This document shows positions 6,055 to 14,261 of a DNA stretch of 17,081 bases, one piece after another. Source of the stretch: Sva-07 sp035527095 (GTDB taxonomy: Bacteria > Actinomycetota > Acidimicrobiia > Acidimicrobiales > Ilumatobacteraceae); the NCBI GenBank assembly GCA_035527095.1, contig DATLBC010000080.1:1-17081 (forward strand), in the 5' to 3' direction. Numbering within the stretch: the stretch's first letter is position 1; every line of letters starts with the position of its first letter. The translations under genes were made by a program, and so were the position numbers. The notes beneath the pieces were generated by a model. The model saw only the letters and a list, made by a program, of their open reading frames with translations, had not been told where the DNA came from and ran no database searches.

Positions 6055-7037
6055 GGTTCGAGCGCCGCGAACTCGACGAGGCGACAGCTGTGGTGCGACG
6101 TCATGTTGCGCCAACGCCGCAGTACTCGTGGCCGCTGCTCGACGAGGCTGCCGGATCGCGGGTGATCGTCAAACACGAGAACCACACGCCGGTCGGTGCG
6201 TTCAAGGTCCGCGGAGGACTGGTCTACATGGACCGCTTGGTCAACGAACGCAACGAGGTGACGGGAGTGGTCAGCGCAACCCGTGGCAACCACGGCCAGA
6301 GCCTCGCATTCTCCGGCCGGCACGCAGGCCGATCGGTCACCATCTTCGTCCCCCACGGCAACAGCGTCGAGAAGAACGCAGCGATGCGTTCGCTCGGCGC
6401 CGAGGTCATCGAGTTCGGCGCCGATTTCCAGGAGGCACGTGAACGCTCCCTCGAGGTCGCTGCCGAGCGCGGTCTGGAACCGGTGCCGCCGTTTCATCGC
6501 GACCTCGTACTCGGCGTCGCAACCTATGCGCTCGAGCTGTTCGAAGGTGCCGGGCCGCTCGACACCGTGTACGTCCCGGTCGGGATGGGGTCCGGGATCA
6601 ACGCGCTGATCGCAGTGCGCGACCTGCTCGGCCTCGACACGAGCATCGTCGGCGTCGTGTCGGAGCGTGCACCGTCGACGCTCCTGTCGTTCGAGCACGG
6701 GGCTGTCGTGGCCACCGACTCCGCCTCGACGTTCGTCGACGGGGTCGCCACTCGGTCGCCGGACCCGGTGGCGATCGCCGGCATCGTTGCGGGCGCCGAG
6801 CGGATCATCGCCGTGTCCGACGACGCAACCGCGGACGCGATGCGGATCATCTTCCGAACTACCCACAACGTCGCCGAGTCCGCCGGAGCGATCGCACTCG
6901 CCGGGCTCCTCAGCGAACCACTCGACCGGCGCGGCGAGCGCAGCGCCTTCGTGTTGTGCGGCGGCAACGTCGACACTGCGCAGTTCCTCGACGTGCTGCG
7001 CGGGATCACGCCGTCGGTGAGTGCGGGGCCTGCCTGA
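6051..7037 (+). CDS. Threonine/serine dehydratase-like PLP enzyme without ACT domain
   Basis: The 328-residue fold-type II PLP enzyme carries the Schiff-base lysine Lys52 in HTPVGAFKVRGG, the phosphate-loop region SATRGNHGQSLA (75-86), a glycine-rich VPVGMGSGINA loop and a CGGNVD C-terminal motif. Family members deaminate threonine or serine to 2-oxobutyrate or pyruvate; related enzymes act on hydroxyaspartate or in hydroxyectoine breakdown, so the substrate is not certain. It lacks the C-terminal ACT-type regulatory domain of biosynthetic IlvA, so isoleucine feedback through that domain is not expected. The GTG at 6051-6053 overlaps the preceding stop (GTGA). An upstream in-frame extension to 5385 only shadows other genes. 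The 3' end overlaps the convergent LysR gene by 32 bp. Confidence 0.85.
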   Translation: MRFERRELDEATAVVRRHVAPTPQYSWPLLDEAAGSRVIVKHENHTPVGAFKVRGGLVYMDRLVNERNEVTGVVSATRGNHGQSLAFSGRHAGRSVTIFVPHGNSVEKNAAMRSLGAEVIEFGADFQEARERSLEVAAERGLEPVPPFHRDLVLGVATYALELFEGAGPLDTVYVPVGMGSGINALIAVRDLLGLDTSIVGVVSERAPSTLLSFEHGAVVATDSASTFVDGVATRSPDPVAIAGIVAGAERIIAVSDDATADAMRIIFRTTHNVAESAGAIALAGLLSEPLDRRGERSAFVLCGGNVDTAQFLDVLRGITPSVSAGPA

Positions 7038-7887
7038 GCCGTTCGGCGAATTCGTCGACGACCGGATCGCGAACCGAGTCGCGGCGCATGGCGATCACGA
7101 GTTGGCGGCTGGTGAGCGGCCGCCCGGGGGGGAGCGCCCGGTCCCCGTGTTCGGCCTGAATGGTCGGGAGCACCGTCCATCCAGAGCCCAGGCGGACCAT
7201 CTCTCGTACGACCTCGGGCTGGTGGCTCTCCGCCGCGACGTCGAGTGGTGCTCCGAGTCGGGCCAGCGCCTCGACGACCACGGCCCGGGTGTGTGATCCG
7301 GCCGGGAAGAGCACCCATGGACCCCACGCTGCCGGCGTGTCGATGTCGCCGTCGGGCGGCCCGTACACGGCGAGTTCCTCGGTGAGCAATCGTTCGGTGT
7401 CGATGCTGTCGATCGGAACCGGGGGCTCGACGCACACGACGAGGTCGAGTTCACCCGAGATCAACAGGTCGAGCAATGGTGCCGAGGGGGCCACTCGCAG
7501 TCGAAGGTCGACGTCGGGGTGTTCCAGCCGGAACGAGCGCACCAGTTCGGAGTGGTGGCCAACGGCTGCGGCGTCGATCATGCCGAGGCGCAGCCGTCCC
7601 GCTCGTGCTCCGGTCAGGCGGTTCGCCCAGTCTGCGAGGTCGCCGGTCAGACCGAGCACGCGACGTGCGTGGCCGACCGCGGGTTGGGCGCTTGCGCGAA
7701 TTCGGCGCCGCCGCCCGTCTCGTTCGAACAGAGGAACGCCGAGTCGGCGCTCGAGTTCCGCGAGCCCCTGCGACAGCGCCGACGGGCTCACGCCGACATG
7801 TTCGGCGGCCAAGGCCCACGACGGCGCATCGGCAACGGCGACCAGGTATTCGAGCTGGCGGATGGAGAGATCGGGGAGCGGTCGCAC
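7006..7887 (-). CDS. LysR-family transcriptional regulator
   Basis: The 293-residue protein has an N-terminal winged HTH (about 6-65: LSIRQLEYLVAVADAPSWAL, then VSPSALSQGLAELERRLGVP, LFERDGRRRRI) and a periplasmic-binding-like effector domain from about 80 (AGRLRLGMIDAAAVGHHSEL onwards). This is a standard LysR layout and length. I chose the GTG at 7885-7887 rather than the ATG at 7923: the shorter form begins VRPLPDLSIRQLEYL, as LysR proteins do, and the reverse strand has TATCTT exactly 7 bases before that GTG. The gene is divergent from inositol-3-phosphate synthase with an inverted repeat in the gap, so that gene is the likely target along with autoregulation. The inducer is unknown. Its 3' end overlaps the dehydratase gene by 32 bp. 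Confidence 0.92.
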   Translation of the reverse strand: MRPLPDLSIRQLEYLVAVADAPSWALAAEHVGVSPSALSQGLAELERRLGVPLFERDGRRRRIRASAQPAVGHARRVLGLTGDLADWANRLTGARAGRLRLGMIDAAAVGHHSELVRSFRLEHPDVDLRLRVAPSAPLLDLLISGELDLVVCVEPPVPIDSIDTERLLTEELAVYGPPDGDIDTPAAWGPWVLFPAGSHTRAVVVEALARLGAPLDVAAESHQPEVVREMVRLGSGWTVLPTIQAEHGDRALPPGRPLTSRQLVIAMRRDSVRDPVVDEFAERLRQAPHSPTA

Positions 7888-7894
7888 CCGGCGG

Positions 7895-7950
7895 AAGATA
7901 CATCCGATTTGCTTCACAATCATCTATCGAAGTGAAACAAGGCTTATCAT
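7895..7950. promoter_or_regulatory. Divergent lysR / inositol-phosphate synthase promoters with a candidate LysR operator
   Basis: Forward: TATCAT (7945-7950) lies 7 bases before the synthase ATG. Reverse: TATCTT (complement of 7895-7900) lies 7 bases before the lysR GTG. Between them TTGCTTCAC (7909-7917) and GTGAAACAA (7932-7940) form an inverted repeat, 8 of 9 positions complementary, with a 14-bp spacer. It sits upstream of both -10 elements, where a LysR-type regulator would bind. Confidence 0.55.
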
Positions 7951-7957
7951 CCTGTGA

Positions 7958-9259
<1,302 letters not shown>

Positions 9260-9264
9260 CAACG

Positions 9265-9287
9265 CCCCCGGAGACCCGGGCTGGGGG
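9265..9287. terminator. GC-rich hairpin between inositol-phosphate synthase and folD
   Basis: CCCGG (9267-9271) pairs with CCGGG (9276-9280) across a 4-base loop; alternatively CCCCC (9265-9269) pairs with GGGGG (9283-9287). It lies 5 bases after the synthase stop and before the folD stop in a 48-bp convergent gap. No U-tract follows, so the terminator call rests on position and stem only. Confidence 0.45.
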
Positions 9288-9307
9288 ACTTCGCGAGGCG
9301 GGATGAT

Positions 9308-10165
9308 CTACGCCGGGAAGGCGCCTTGGAGCTGGGCGGCGGTGAGCGTGTTCTCGAGCAAGCACGCGATCGTCATCGGACCGGTGCCGCCAGGCATCGG
9401 GGTGATGAATCCGGCGACCTCGGCAACCGGGCCGAAGTCGACGTCGCCGACGATGCCCGACTCGGTGCGTGACACGCCGACGTCGATGACCGTGGCACCG
9501 GGTTTCACCATGTCTGCGGTGATCATGCGCGCTTGGCCGGCGGCGCCCACCACGATGTCGGCCTCACGGACGACTCCAGCCATGTCGGGCGTGCGCGAGT
9601 GACCGAGGGTCACGGTGGCATCGACGCCCTTGCGGGCGAGCAGCAGCGACAAGGGCAACCCCACGAGCGTCGACCGGCCGATCACCACGGCCCGTTTGCC
9701 GCTGGTCGCGATGTCGTAGCGCTCCAGCAGTCGCATCACGCCGAGCGGAGTACAGCCGACCAGCCCCGGTCGCCCGCGCATGAGCCGTCCCATTGATCGT
9801 TCGGTCAGCCCGTCGACGTCCTTCTCCGGCGGAATCAGGTCGATCACCGGTTCCGGATCGAGGCCATCGGGAAGTGGCAACTGCACGAGGATCCCGTGTA
9901 CCTCGTCCTCGGCAGCGAGGTCCCGGACCACCGATTCGACTTCGGCCTGCGTTGCGGTCGCCGGAAGGTCGACATGCCGCGAGGTCAATCCCGCCTCGGC
10001 GGCCTTCTGGTGTTTCATCTTCACGTACCGCTGGCTGGGGCCGTCGTCGCCGACCAGCACCGTCGCCAGACAGATCGAAGGAGCGCCAGCGCCCTCGATT
10101 CGCGAGCGAATCCCAGCTACCAGTTCGTCGCGAAGCGCGTTGCCGTCCATCAGCGTTGCCGTCAT
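9308..10165 (-). CDS. folD: Bifunctional methylene-THF dehydrogenase / methenyl-THF cyclohydrolase
   Basis: FolD (EC 1.5.1.5 and 3.5.4.9) interconverts 5,10-methylene-, methenyl- and 10-formyl-THF, supplying purine and formyl-methionine synthesis. The 285-residue protein has the active-site pair Tyr47/Lys51 in RYVKMKHQK, Gln95 in GILVQLPLP, the KDVDG motif (115-119), the dinucleotide loop VVIGRSTLVGLPLSLLL (about 162-178) and the C-terminal TPMPGGTGPMT signature. All catalytic elements are intact and the length is normal. On the reverse strand TAGGGT lies exactly 7 bases before the ATG with no Shine-Dalgarno, indicating a leaderless transcript from its own promoter despite following the substrate-binding gene. 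Its product pool is the one fed by the 5-formyl-THF cyclo-ligase at 5566. Confidence 0.97.
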   Translation of the reverse strand: MTATLMDGNALRDELVAGIRSRIEGAGAPSICLATVLVGDDGPSQRYVKMKHQKAAEAGLTSRHVDLPATATQAEVESVVRDLAAEDEVHGILVQLPLPDGLDPEPVIDLIPPEKDVDGLTERSMGRLMRGRPGLVGCTPLGVMRLLERYDIATSGKRAVVIGRSTLVGLPLSLLLARKGVDATVTLGHSRTPDMAGVVREADIVVGAAGQARMITADMVKPGATVIDVGVSRTESGIVGDVDFGPVAEVAGFITPMPGGTGPMTIACLLENTLTAAQLQGAFPA

Positions 10166-10172
10166 GAGGTGA

Positions 10173-10178
10173 ACCCTA
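10173..10178 (-). promoter_or_regulatory. Candidate -10 element for leaderless folD
   Basis: Read on the reverse strand the hexamer is TAGGGT, followed by 7 bases (tcacctc) and the folD ATG. It matches the spacing seen at ilvD, lysR and the inositol-phosphate synthase gene. No clear -35 is visible. Confidence 0.45.
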
Positions 10179-10244
10179 GAGCCTGGTGTTCCGCAGGAGA
10201 GGTGACGCGTCCGCCGTTCGCGCCGCTCGTTCGTGGCCTCCGAG

Positions 10245-11612
10245 TCAGGGCAGGTACTCGAATGCCGAGACCACCTCGAAGCCCTCTGCGGGCTGCAACG
10301 TGCCGTCGTCGGTGTACTCGATGACCGGGAACTCGAAGGTGCAGATCGACGGGTACGCGGCAGCCTTGCCGCACTCGACCGGGAGGCCCGACGGCCAGAT
10401 CGACTCCTTGGTCGTTGAGAAGTACTCGTAGAGCGACTCGCCGGTGACCTCCTCGCCGGCGGTGGTCACGGCGTCAGCGAACTTGGCCAGCGTCATCGCC
10501 TGGATGATGCCGAGGCCGCCGAGGCCGAGCGACGCGGGATCGATCTCGTCGGCGGGAACTCCGAGCGTCGGCGCCATGATCTCGCGAACGAGCGCGTTGG
10601 CGGGCGTCTCGTCGTTGGTCTGCGCTCCGAGGAAGGTCCAGCCCAACGCGTCGTCGCCGACCTGCTCGATGACCTCTTTGGCGGCACACGCGCTGGATGC
10701 CAGGACCGGAGTCTCGATCCCCAAAGCCACCCGTCCCCGAATGATCCCGATGCATCCAGGTTCGTCGTACAGGGTGATCAACAGGTCAGGGTCACCCTGG
10801 TTGGCCTGCTGCATCAACCCCTGATATCCGGCGTCGGTCTCCTCGACTCCACCCTTGATCGAGACGTATGGGATCCCGATCGTGTCGAGCGACGCGGTCA
10901 GGGCAGCTTCGGAGGCGTTGGACCCGTCAGCGTCCGCGCTGATGATCCCGATAGAGGTCGCATCGAACTGTTCGCTGGCGACGCCGGCCATCCCGGCGCC
11001 GAGTGTGGCGTTGCCGCCGGTCGTGAACAGTGCATTCGCGGTGTAATCGCCCGGCAGAATGGGGAGCAGGCCGATAACCGGCAGGTCCTCTGCGTCGAAG
11101 GTCGGATAGCCGGGGAACAGGTCGAGGCCGAGCAGCACAAGTTCGACGTCGGATCCGACGATCTCCTGCGCACACGCCTGCGATGTCTCGGGTGATCCCT
11201 TCGCTTGGCAGGACTGCAGCTCCACCGGACGGCCGCCCATCCCGCCGTGTTCGTTGAGGTAGGCGATCGTCGCCTCGATGTTCTCTCGGATGTCGGGGAA
11301 GTCGAGTCCTGGCACCCCCTCGGTGTTGACGAGGCCGATCTTGATCGGCGCACCGGTGGGCGGGCCCATCTCGGTGACACGGGCAGTGAAGTCGTCCTCC
11401 GACACCGGCTCAGACGTCTCCGGGGGATCCGTTGCGGATGGTGCTTGCGTCGGCTCGGGCGCGTCGGGGGCGTCGGTCGCTTCGGGGGCCTCGCTCACGG
11501 CGGGCGCGTCGGTGGTCGATGGCTCCGAACTGACCCCGTCGCTGCCGCACCCCGCGGCGACCAGCGACAACGCCGCAACTCCGCACACCCACGAACTCCG
11601 AGCGTTCACCAC
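10245..11612 (-). CDS. Orphan LivK-like ABC transporter substrate-binding lipoprotein
   Basis: From the GTG at 11610-11612 the protein has 455 residues: a short positive N-terminus, a hydrophobic segment (VCGVAALSLVAAGC) ending at Cys22 as a lipobox, then an acidic Pro/Thr/Ala/Glu linker (about 23-78), then a type 1 periplasmic-binding domain (IKIGLVNTEGVPGLDFPDIRE onwards). The Peripla_BP_6 domain is that of branched-chain amino acid or amide receptors. The ligand is unknown. No permease or ATPase genes of an ABC system lie in the window, so it is either an orphan receptor or served by components elsewhere. A G-run lies 10 bases before the GTG, and on the reverse strand TAGCGT (complement of 11645-11650) would give a short leader of about 25 nt. 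An ATG at 11705 is in frame, but the added 31 residues would bury the signal peptide. It is divergent from the ilvB leader. Confidence 0.82.
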   Translation of the reverse strand: MVNARSSWVCGVAALSLVAAGCGSDGVSSEPSTTDAPAVSEAPEATDAPDAPEPTQAPSATDPPETSEPVSEDDFTARVTEMGPPTGAPIKIGLVNTEGVPGLDFPDIRENIEATIAYLNEHGGMGGRPVELQSCQAKGSPETSQACAQEIVGSDVELVLLGLDLFPGYPTFDAEDLPVIGLLPILPGDYTANALFTTGGNATLGAGMAGVASEQFDATSIGIISADADGSNASEAALTASLDTIGIPYVSIKGGVEETDAGYQGLMQQANQGDPDLLITLYDEPGCIGIIRGRVALGIETPVLASSACAAKEVIEQVGDDALGWTFLGAQTNDETPANALVREIMAPTLGVPADEIDPASLGLGGLGIIQAMTLAKFADAVTTAGEEVTGESLYEYFSTTKESIWPSGLPVECGKAAAYPSICTFEFPVIEYTDDGTLQPAEGFEVVSAFEYLP

Positions 11613-11644
11613 GGTGTCAAGACCCCCATCTCGATGTGCGAGGG

Positions 11645-11650
11645 ACGCTA
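11645..11650 (-). promoter_or_regulatory. Candidate -10 element for the substrate-binding lipoprotein gene
   Basis: Read on the reverse strand this is TAGCGT. Initiation about 7 bases downstream would leave a leader of about 25 nt containing the run of five G (complement of 11623-11627) that lies 10 bases before the GTG start. Unlike other genes here, this one would have a conventional leader. No -35 was recognised. Confidence 0.3.
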
Positions 11651-11708
11651 CTGGATCTCGCTCTGGCTGTACCGCCTCGCCGCGGCGTCCGGCGTCACCA
11701 TTCATGAC

Positions 11709-11739
11709 TTGCCAACATCGCGCCGATGAGGACTATGAT
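11709..11739 (+). promoter_or_regulatory. ilvBNC promoter
   Basis: TTGCCA (11709-11714) and TATGAT (11734-11739) each match the housekeeping -35 and -10 consensus at 5 of 6 positions, with a rather long 19-bp spacer. TATGAT lies 7 bases before a GTG at 11747, the same leaderless spacing seen elsewhere in this window, placing the likely transcription start on the first base of the leader peptide. Confidence 0.55.
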
Positions 11740-11746
11740 GTTCCCC

Positions 11747-11800
11747 GTGTCTACGACCACCCCCGCATTCCCGAGCCTGCTCGTAGTACTCATCCAATAG
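11747..11800 (+). CDS. ilv operon leader peptide with six consecutive branched-chain codons
   Basis: The 17-residue ORF reads MSTTTPAFPSLLVVLIQ and stops at TAG 11798-11800. Codons 11-16 are Leu-Leu-Val-Val-Leu-Ile, precisely the amino acids made by the downstream enzymes, and include two GTA codons, a rare choice in this high-GC genome. This is the hallmark of a ribosome-mediated attenuator: shortage of charged Leu, Val or Ile tRNA would stall the ribosome on 11777-11794. The start could instead be ATG 11738 (or 11735), preceded by GAGGA at 11728-11732, giving 20-21 residues. I favour GTG 11747 because TATGAT lies 7 bases before it. The ORF is too short for routine gene finders. Confidence 0.8.
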   Translation: MSTTTPAFPSLLVVLIQ

Positions 11801-11851
11801 CACGCACGGCCTTCCGCTGCGCGTGCTCCGACCTCCCAGACGGGAGGTCGT
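11799..11851 (+). promoter_or_regulatory. ilvB attenuator: competing leader RNA structures
   Basis: Three pairings are visible. (a) AGCACGC (11799-11805) with GCGTGCT (11821-11827), a perfect 7-bp stem whose loop is 11806-11820. (b) ACGGCCUUCCG (11806-11816) with CGGGAGGUCGU (11841-11851), 11 continuous pairs including two G-U, which would destroy the terminator. (c) the terminator itself (11829-11850). The antiterminator arm in (b) lies in the loop of (a). A ribosome at the stop codon would cover the start of that arm and favour termination; one stalled on the Leu/Val/Ile codons would leave it free. The switching order is inference. Confidence 0.7.
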
Positions 11852-11860
11852 TTGCGTTTT
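11829..11860 (+). terminator. Intrinsic terminator of the ilvB attenuator
   Basis: CGACCTCCC (11829-11837) and GGGAGGTCG (11842-11850) form a perfect 9-bp stem with a 4-base loop (agac), followed by TTTGCGTTTT (11851-11860). It is the only hairpin in the window with a good U-tract and lies between the leader peptide stop and ilvB, so its role is conditional termination. Confidence 0.85.
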
Positions 11861-11939
11861 CGGCATCGCCTGCAACCCGGCCCCGACCTTCGACCACATC
11901 ACCGACTCCCCATCGAACACTCGACACAAAGGCACTGAC

Positions 11940-13697
11940 ATGACCGAACGACTCACCGGCGCCGAGGCGCTGATCCGAGCACTCGAGCACGAGAACGTCG
12001 ATCTCATCTTCGGCTATCCCGGCGGCTGCATCCTGCCCGCATACGACCCACTGATGGACAGCTCCATCCGCCACGTCCTCGTGCGTCACGAGCAGGGCGC
12101 GGGCCACATGGCCGAGGGCTACGCGCACGTGTCCGGCAAGCCGGGGGTCGCGATGGTGACGTCCGGGCCGGCAGCCACGAATCTCGTCACGCCGCTGATG
12201 GATGCGTACATGGATTCGGTGCCGATGGTCGCGATCACCGGACAGGTCGGCACCGCAGCGATCGGCAGCGATGCCTTCCAGGAGTGCGACACGGTCGGCA
12301 TCACCCGGTCGTGCACCAAGCACAACGAACTCGTCATGTCGGCCCAAGACATCCCGATGGCGGTGCGCCAGGCATTCCACATCGCATCGACCGGCCGGCC
12401 CGGCCCGACGCTGATCGACGTGCCGAAGGACTGCCTCCAGAACGAGATGGACTGGTACTGGCCGACCGATCAGGAGGTGCTCGACTCGTTGCCGGGCTAC
12501 CGACCGAACGTGAAGGGCCACCCCCGGATGATCAAGGAGGCCGCCCGTCTGATCATGGCGTCGGAACGTCCGGTGATCTACGCCGGCGGCGGCATCCTCA
12601 AGTCCCGTGCGGCCGAGGCGCTGCGCGAACTGGCTGAGCTTGTCGACAGCTACGTCGTCACCACGCTGATGGCCCGCGGCGCATTTCCCGACGACCATCC
12701 GCTGTGCCTCGGCATGCCCGGCATGCACGGCAACGCCACCGCGGTCACGGCACTGCAGAAGGCGGACCTGCTGATCACTCTCGGTGCACGGTTCGACGAT
12801 CGCATCACCGGCAAGGTCGACACGTTCGCGCCGGTCGCCAAGGTCATCCATGTCGACATCGACCCCGCCGAGCAGGGCAAGGTCCGCCGTCCAGACGTGC
12901 CGATCGTCGGTGACGCGAAGTACGTGATCGAGGAGATCATCGCCGAGATCAAGTCGATGATCGCGGGGGGCGCAGTGCAAGCCGACACGTCGGCGTGGAA
13001 GAGCAAGGTGTCGGGTTGGCGGGAGCAGTTCCCGATGACCTACGAGCAGTCTGAGCCTGGCGCCGCGCTGAAGCCGCAGTACTGCATCGAGGAGTTGAAC
13101 CGGTTGGCCTCGCCGCACACGATCGTCGCTTCGGGCGTCGGCCAGCACCAGATGTACACCTCGCAGTTCTTCGAGTTCAACGAGCCGTACACCTGGGTCA
13201 ACTCCGGTGGCCTCGGCACGATGGGCTTCTCGATCCCGGCGGCGATCGGGGCCAAGGCCGCCAAGCCCGAGTGCGATGTGTGGGCCGTCGACGGCGACGG
13301 CTGTTTCCAGATGACCGCCCAGGAGCTGGTGACCGCGACCGTCGAAGGACTGCCGATCAAGGTGGCGTTGCTCAACAACAGCTACCTCGGCATGGTCCGT
13401 CAGTGGCAGGAGATGTTCTACGACGAGCGGTACTCCGAGGTGTACCTCAACGCCAAGGTGCCCGACTTCGTGATGTGGGCCGAGTCGATGGGGTGCGTCG
13501 GCATCCTCGTCGAGTCGCCCGAGGAGGTCGGCCCGGCCATCGAGAAAGCGAACTCGATCACCGATCGTTCCGTCGTCATCGAGTTCCGCACCGACGCCTC
13601 CGAGAAGGTGTTCCCGATGGTGCCCGCCGGCGCCAGCAACGACGAGTTGATCCTCCACCCCACCCAACAGGACCGCGCGGAAGGCCTTCGCTCATGA
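11940..13697 (+). CDS. ilvB: Acetolactate synthase large (catalytic) subunit
   Basis: IlvB (EC 2.2.1.6) condenses two pyruvates, or pyruvate and 2-oxobutyrate, to acetohydroxy acids, the first shared step of branched-chain amino acid synthesis. The 585-residue protein shows the three thiamine-diphosphate enzyme domains: the N-terminal PYR domain with FGYPGGCILP (24-33) and the catalytic Glu51 in VRHEQGAGHMAEGYA; a central FAD-associated domain with the LGARFDDRITGK stretch; and a C-terminal PP domain with the ThDP/Mg motif VDGDGCFQMT through LLNNSYLGM. The ATG at 11940 follows AAAGG by 7 bases, a proper Shine-Dalgarno, as expected for a gene with a long leader. An in-frame extension to 11823 runs through the terminator and is not coding. 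The stop overlaps ilvN (ATGA). Confidence 0.97.
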   Translation: MTERLTGAEALIRALEHENVDLIFGYPGGCILPAYDPLMDSSIRHVLVRHEQGAGHMAEGYAHVSGKPGVAMVTSGPAATNLVTPLMDAYMDSVPMVAITGQVGTAAIGSDAFQECDTVGITRSCTKHNELVMSAQDIPMAVRQAFHIASTGRPGPTLIDVPKDCLQNEMDWYWPTDQEVLDSLPGYRPNVKGHPRMIKEAARLIMASERPVIYAGGGILKSRAAEALRELAELVDSYVVTTLMARGAFPDDHPLCLGMPGMHGNATAVTALQKADLLITLGARFDDRITGKVDTFAPVAKVIHVDIDPAEQGKVRRPDVPIVGDAKYVIEEIIAEIKSMIAGGAVQADTSAWKSKVSGWREQFPMTYEQSEPGAALKPQYCIEELNRLASPHTIVASGVGQHQMYTSQFFEFNEPYTWVNSGGLGTMGFSIPAAIGAKAAKPECDVWAVDGDGCFQMTAQELVTATVEGLPIKVALLNNSYLGMVRQWQEMFYDERYSEVYLNAKVPDFVMWAESMGCVGILVESPEEVGPAIEKANSITDRSVVIEFRTDASEKVFPMVPAGASNDELILHPTQQDRAEGLRS

Positions 13698-14260
13698 CCA
13701 CCATCAACCAGTACGGGGGTCATTCCCTCAACCACCACATCTTGTCGGTGCTCGTCCAGAACCGCCCGGGTGTCCTCGCCCGAGTGGCCGGCCTGTTCGC
13801 CCGGCGCGGCTACAACATCTTCTCGCTCGCGGTCGCTCCGGCCGAGGACGAGGGGATGAGCCGCATCACGATCGTCGTCGACGTCGAGTCGACGCCGCTC
13901 GAGCAGATCACCAAGCAGCTGTTCAAGTTGATCGACGTGGTCAAGATCTCGGAACTCGACCCGCGTCGGTCCGTCGAGCGCGAACTGTTGATCGCCACCG
14001 TGAAGGCCCCCGACGAACAGCGCGGCAAAGTCGTCGAACTGATCAACATCTTCGAGGGCAAGATCATCGCTGTCGCCGAAGCGGCGCTCACCGTGAGCCT
14101 CGAGGGCCATCCGGACAAGCTCGACGACTTTGAGGAATTGCTCGACGGTTATGGCATCGTTGAGCTCCAGCGCACCGGACGGGTCGCGCTGCCGAAACTC
14201 GATCGCGGCGCACGACTGCGCGCCGTGCATCCCACTCCCACAACTGGAAAGGCTGGCTGA
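13694..14260 (+). CDS. ilvN: Acetolactate synthase small (regulatory) subunit
   Basis: The 188-residue regulatory subunit binds IlvB, raises its activity and confers valine feedback inhibition in characterised homologues. An N-terminal ACT domain (about 14-88) opens HILSVLVQNRPGVLARVAGL, with FARRGYNIFSLAVAPAED following; the C-terminal small-subunit domain spans about 95-168 (ELLIATVKAPDEQRGKVVEL onwards). The ATG at 13694-13696 overlaps the ilvB TGA as ATGA, so the subunits are translationally coupled, in keeping with a fixed stoichiometry. The last about 20 residues (GARLRAVHPTPTTGKAG) are a basic tail beyond the domain. The reading frame is open far upstream inside ilvB, but that part is shadow. 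Confidence 0.96.
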   Translation: MTTINQYGGHSLNHHILSVLVQNRPGVLARVAGLFARRGYNIFSLAVAPAEDEGMSRITIVVDVESTPLEQITKQLFKLIDVVKISELDPRRSVERELLIATVKAPDEQRGKVVELINIFEGKIIAVAEAALTVSLEGHPDKLDDFEELLDGYGIVELQRTGRVALPKLDRGARLRAVHPTPTTGKAG

Positions 14261-14261
14261 C

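Noticed and set aside
11613..11705. 31-residue N-terminal extension of the substrate-binding protein
   Set aside because: It would place charged residues ahead of the signal peptide; the GTG at 11612 with a G-run upstream gives a proper lipoprotein signal.
11754..11762. CGACCACCC in the leader as an alternative partner for the terminator 3' arm
   Set aside because: It is 8 of 9 identical to the terminator 5' arm, but the pairing is long-range and has a mismatch; the 11806-11816 pairing is longer and local.
11790..13667. 625-residue reverse ORF across ilvB
   Set aside because: Antisense shadow with long His/Arg/Asp/Val runs typical of the complement of high-GC coding DNA; ilvB is intact on the other strand.
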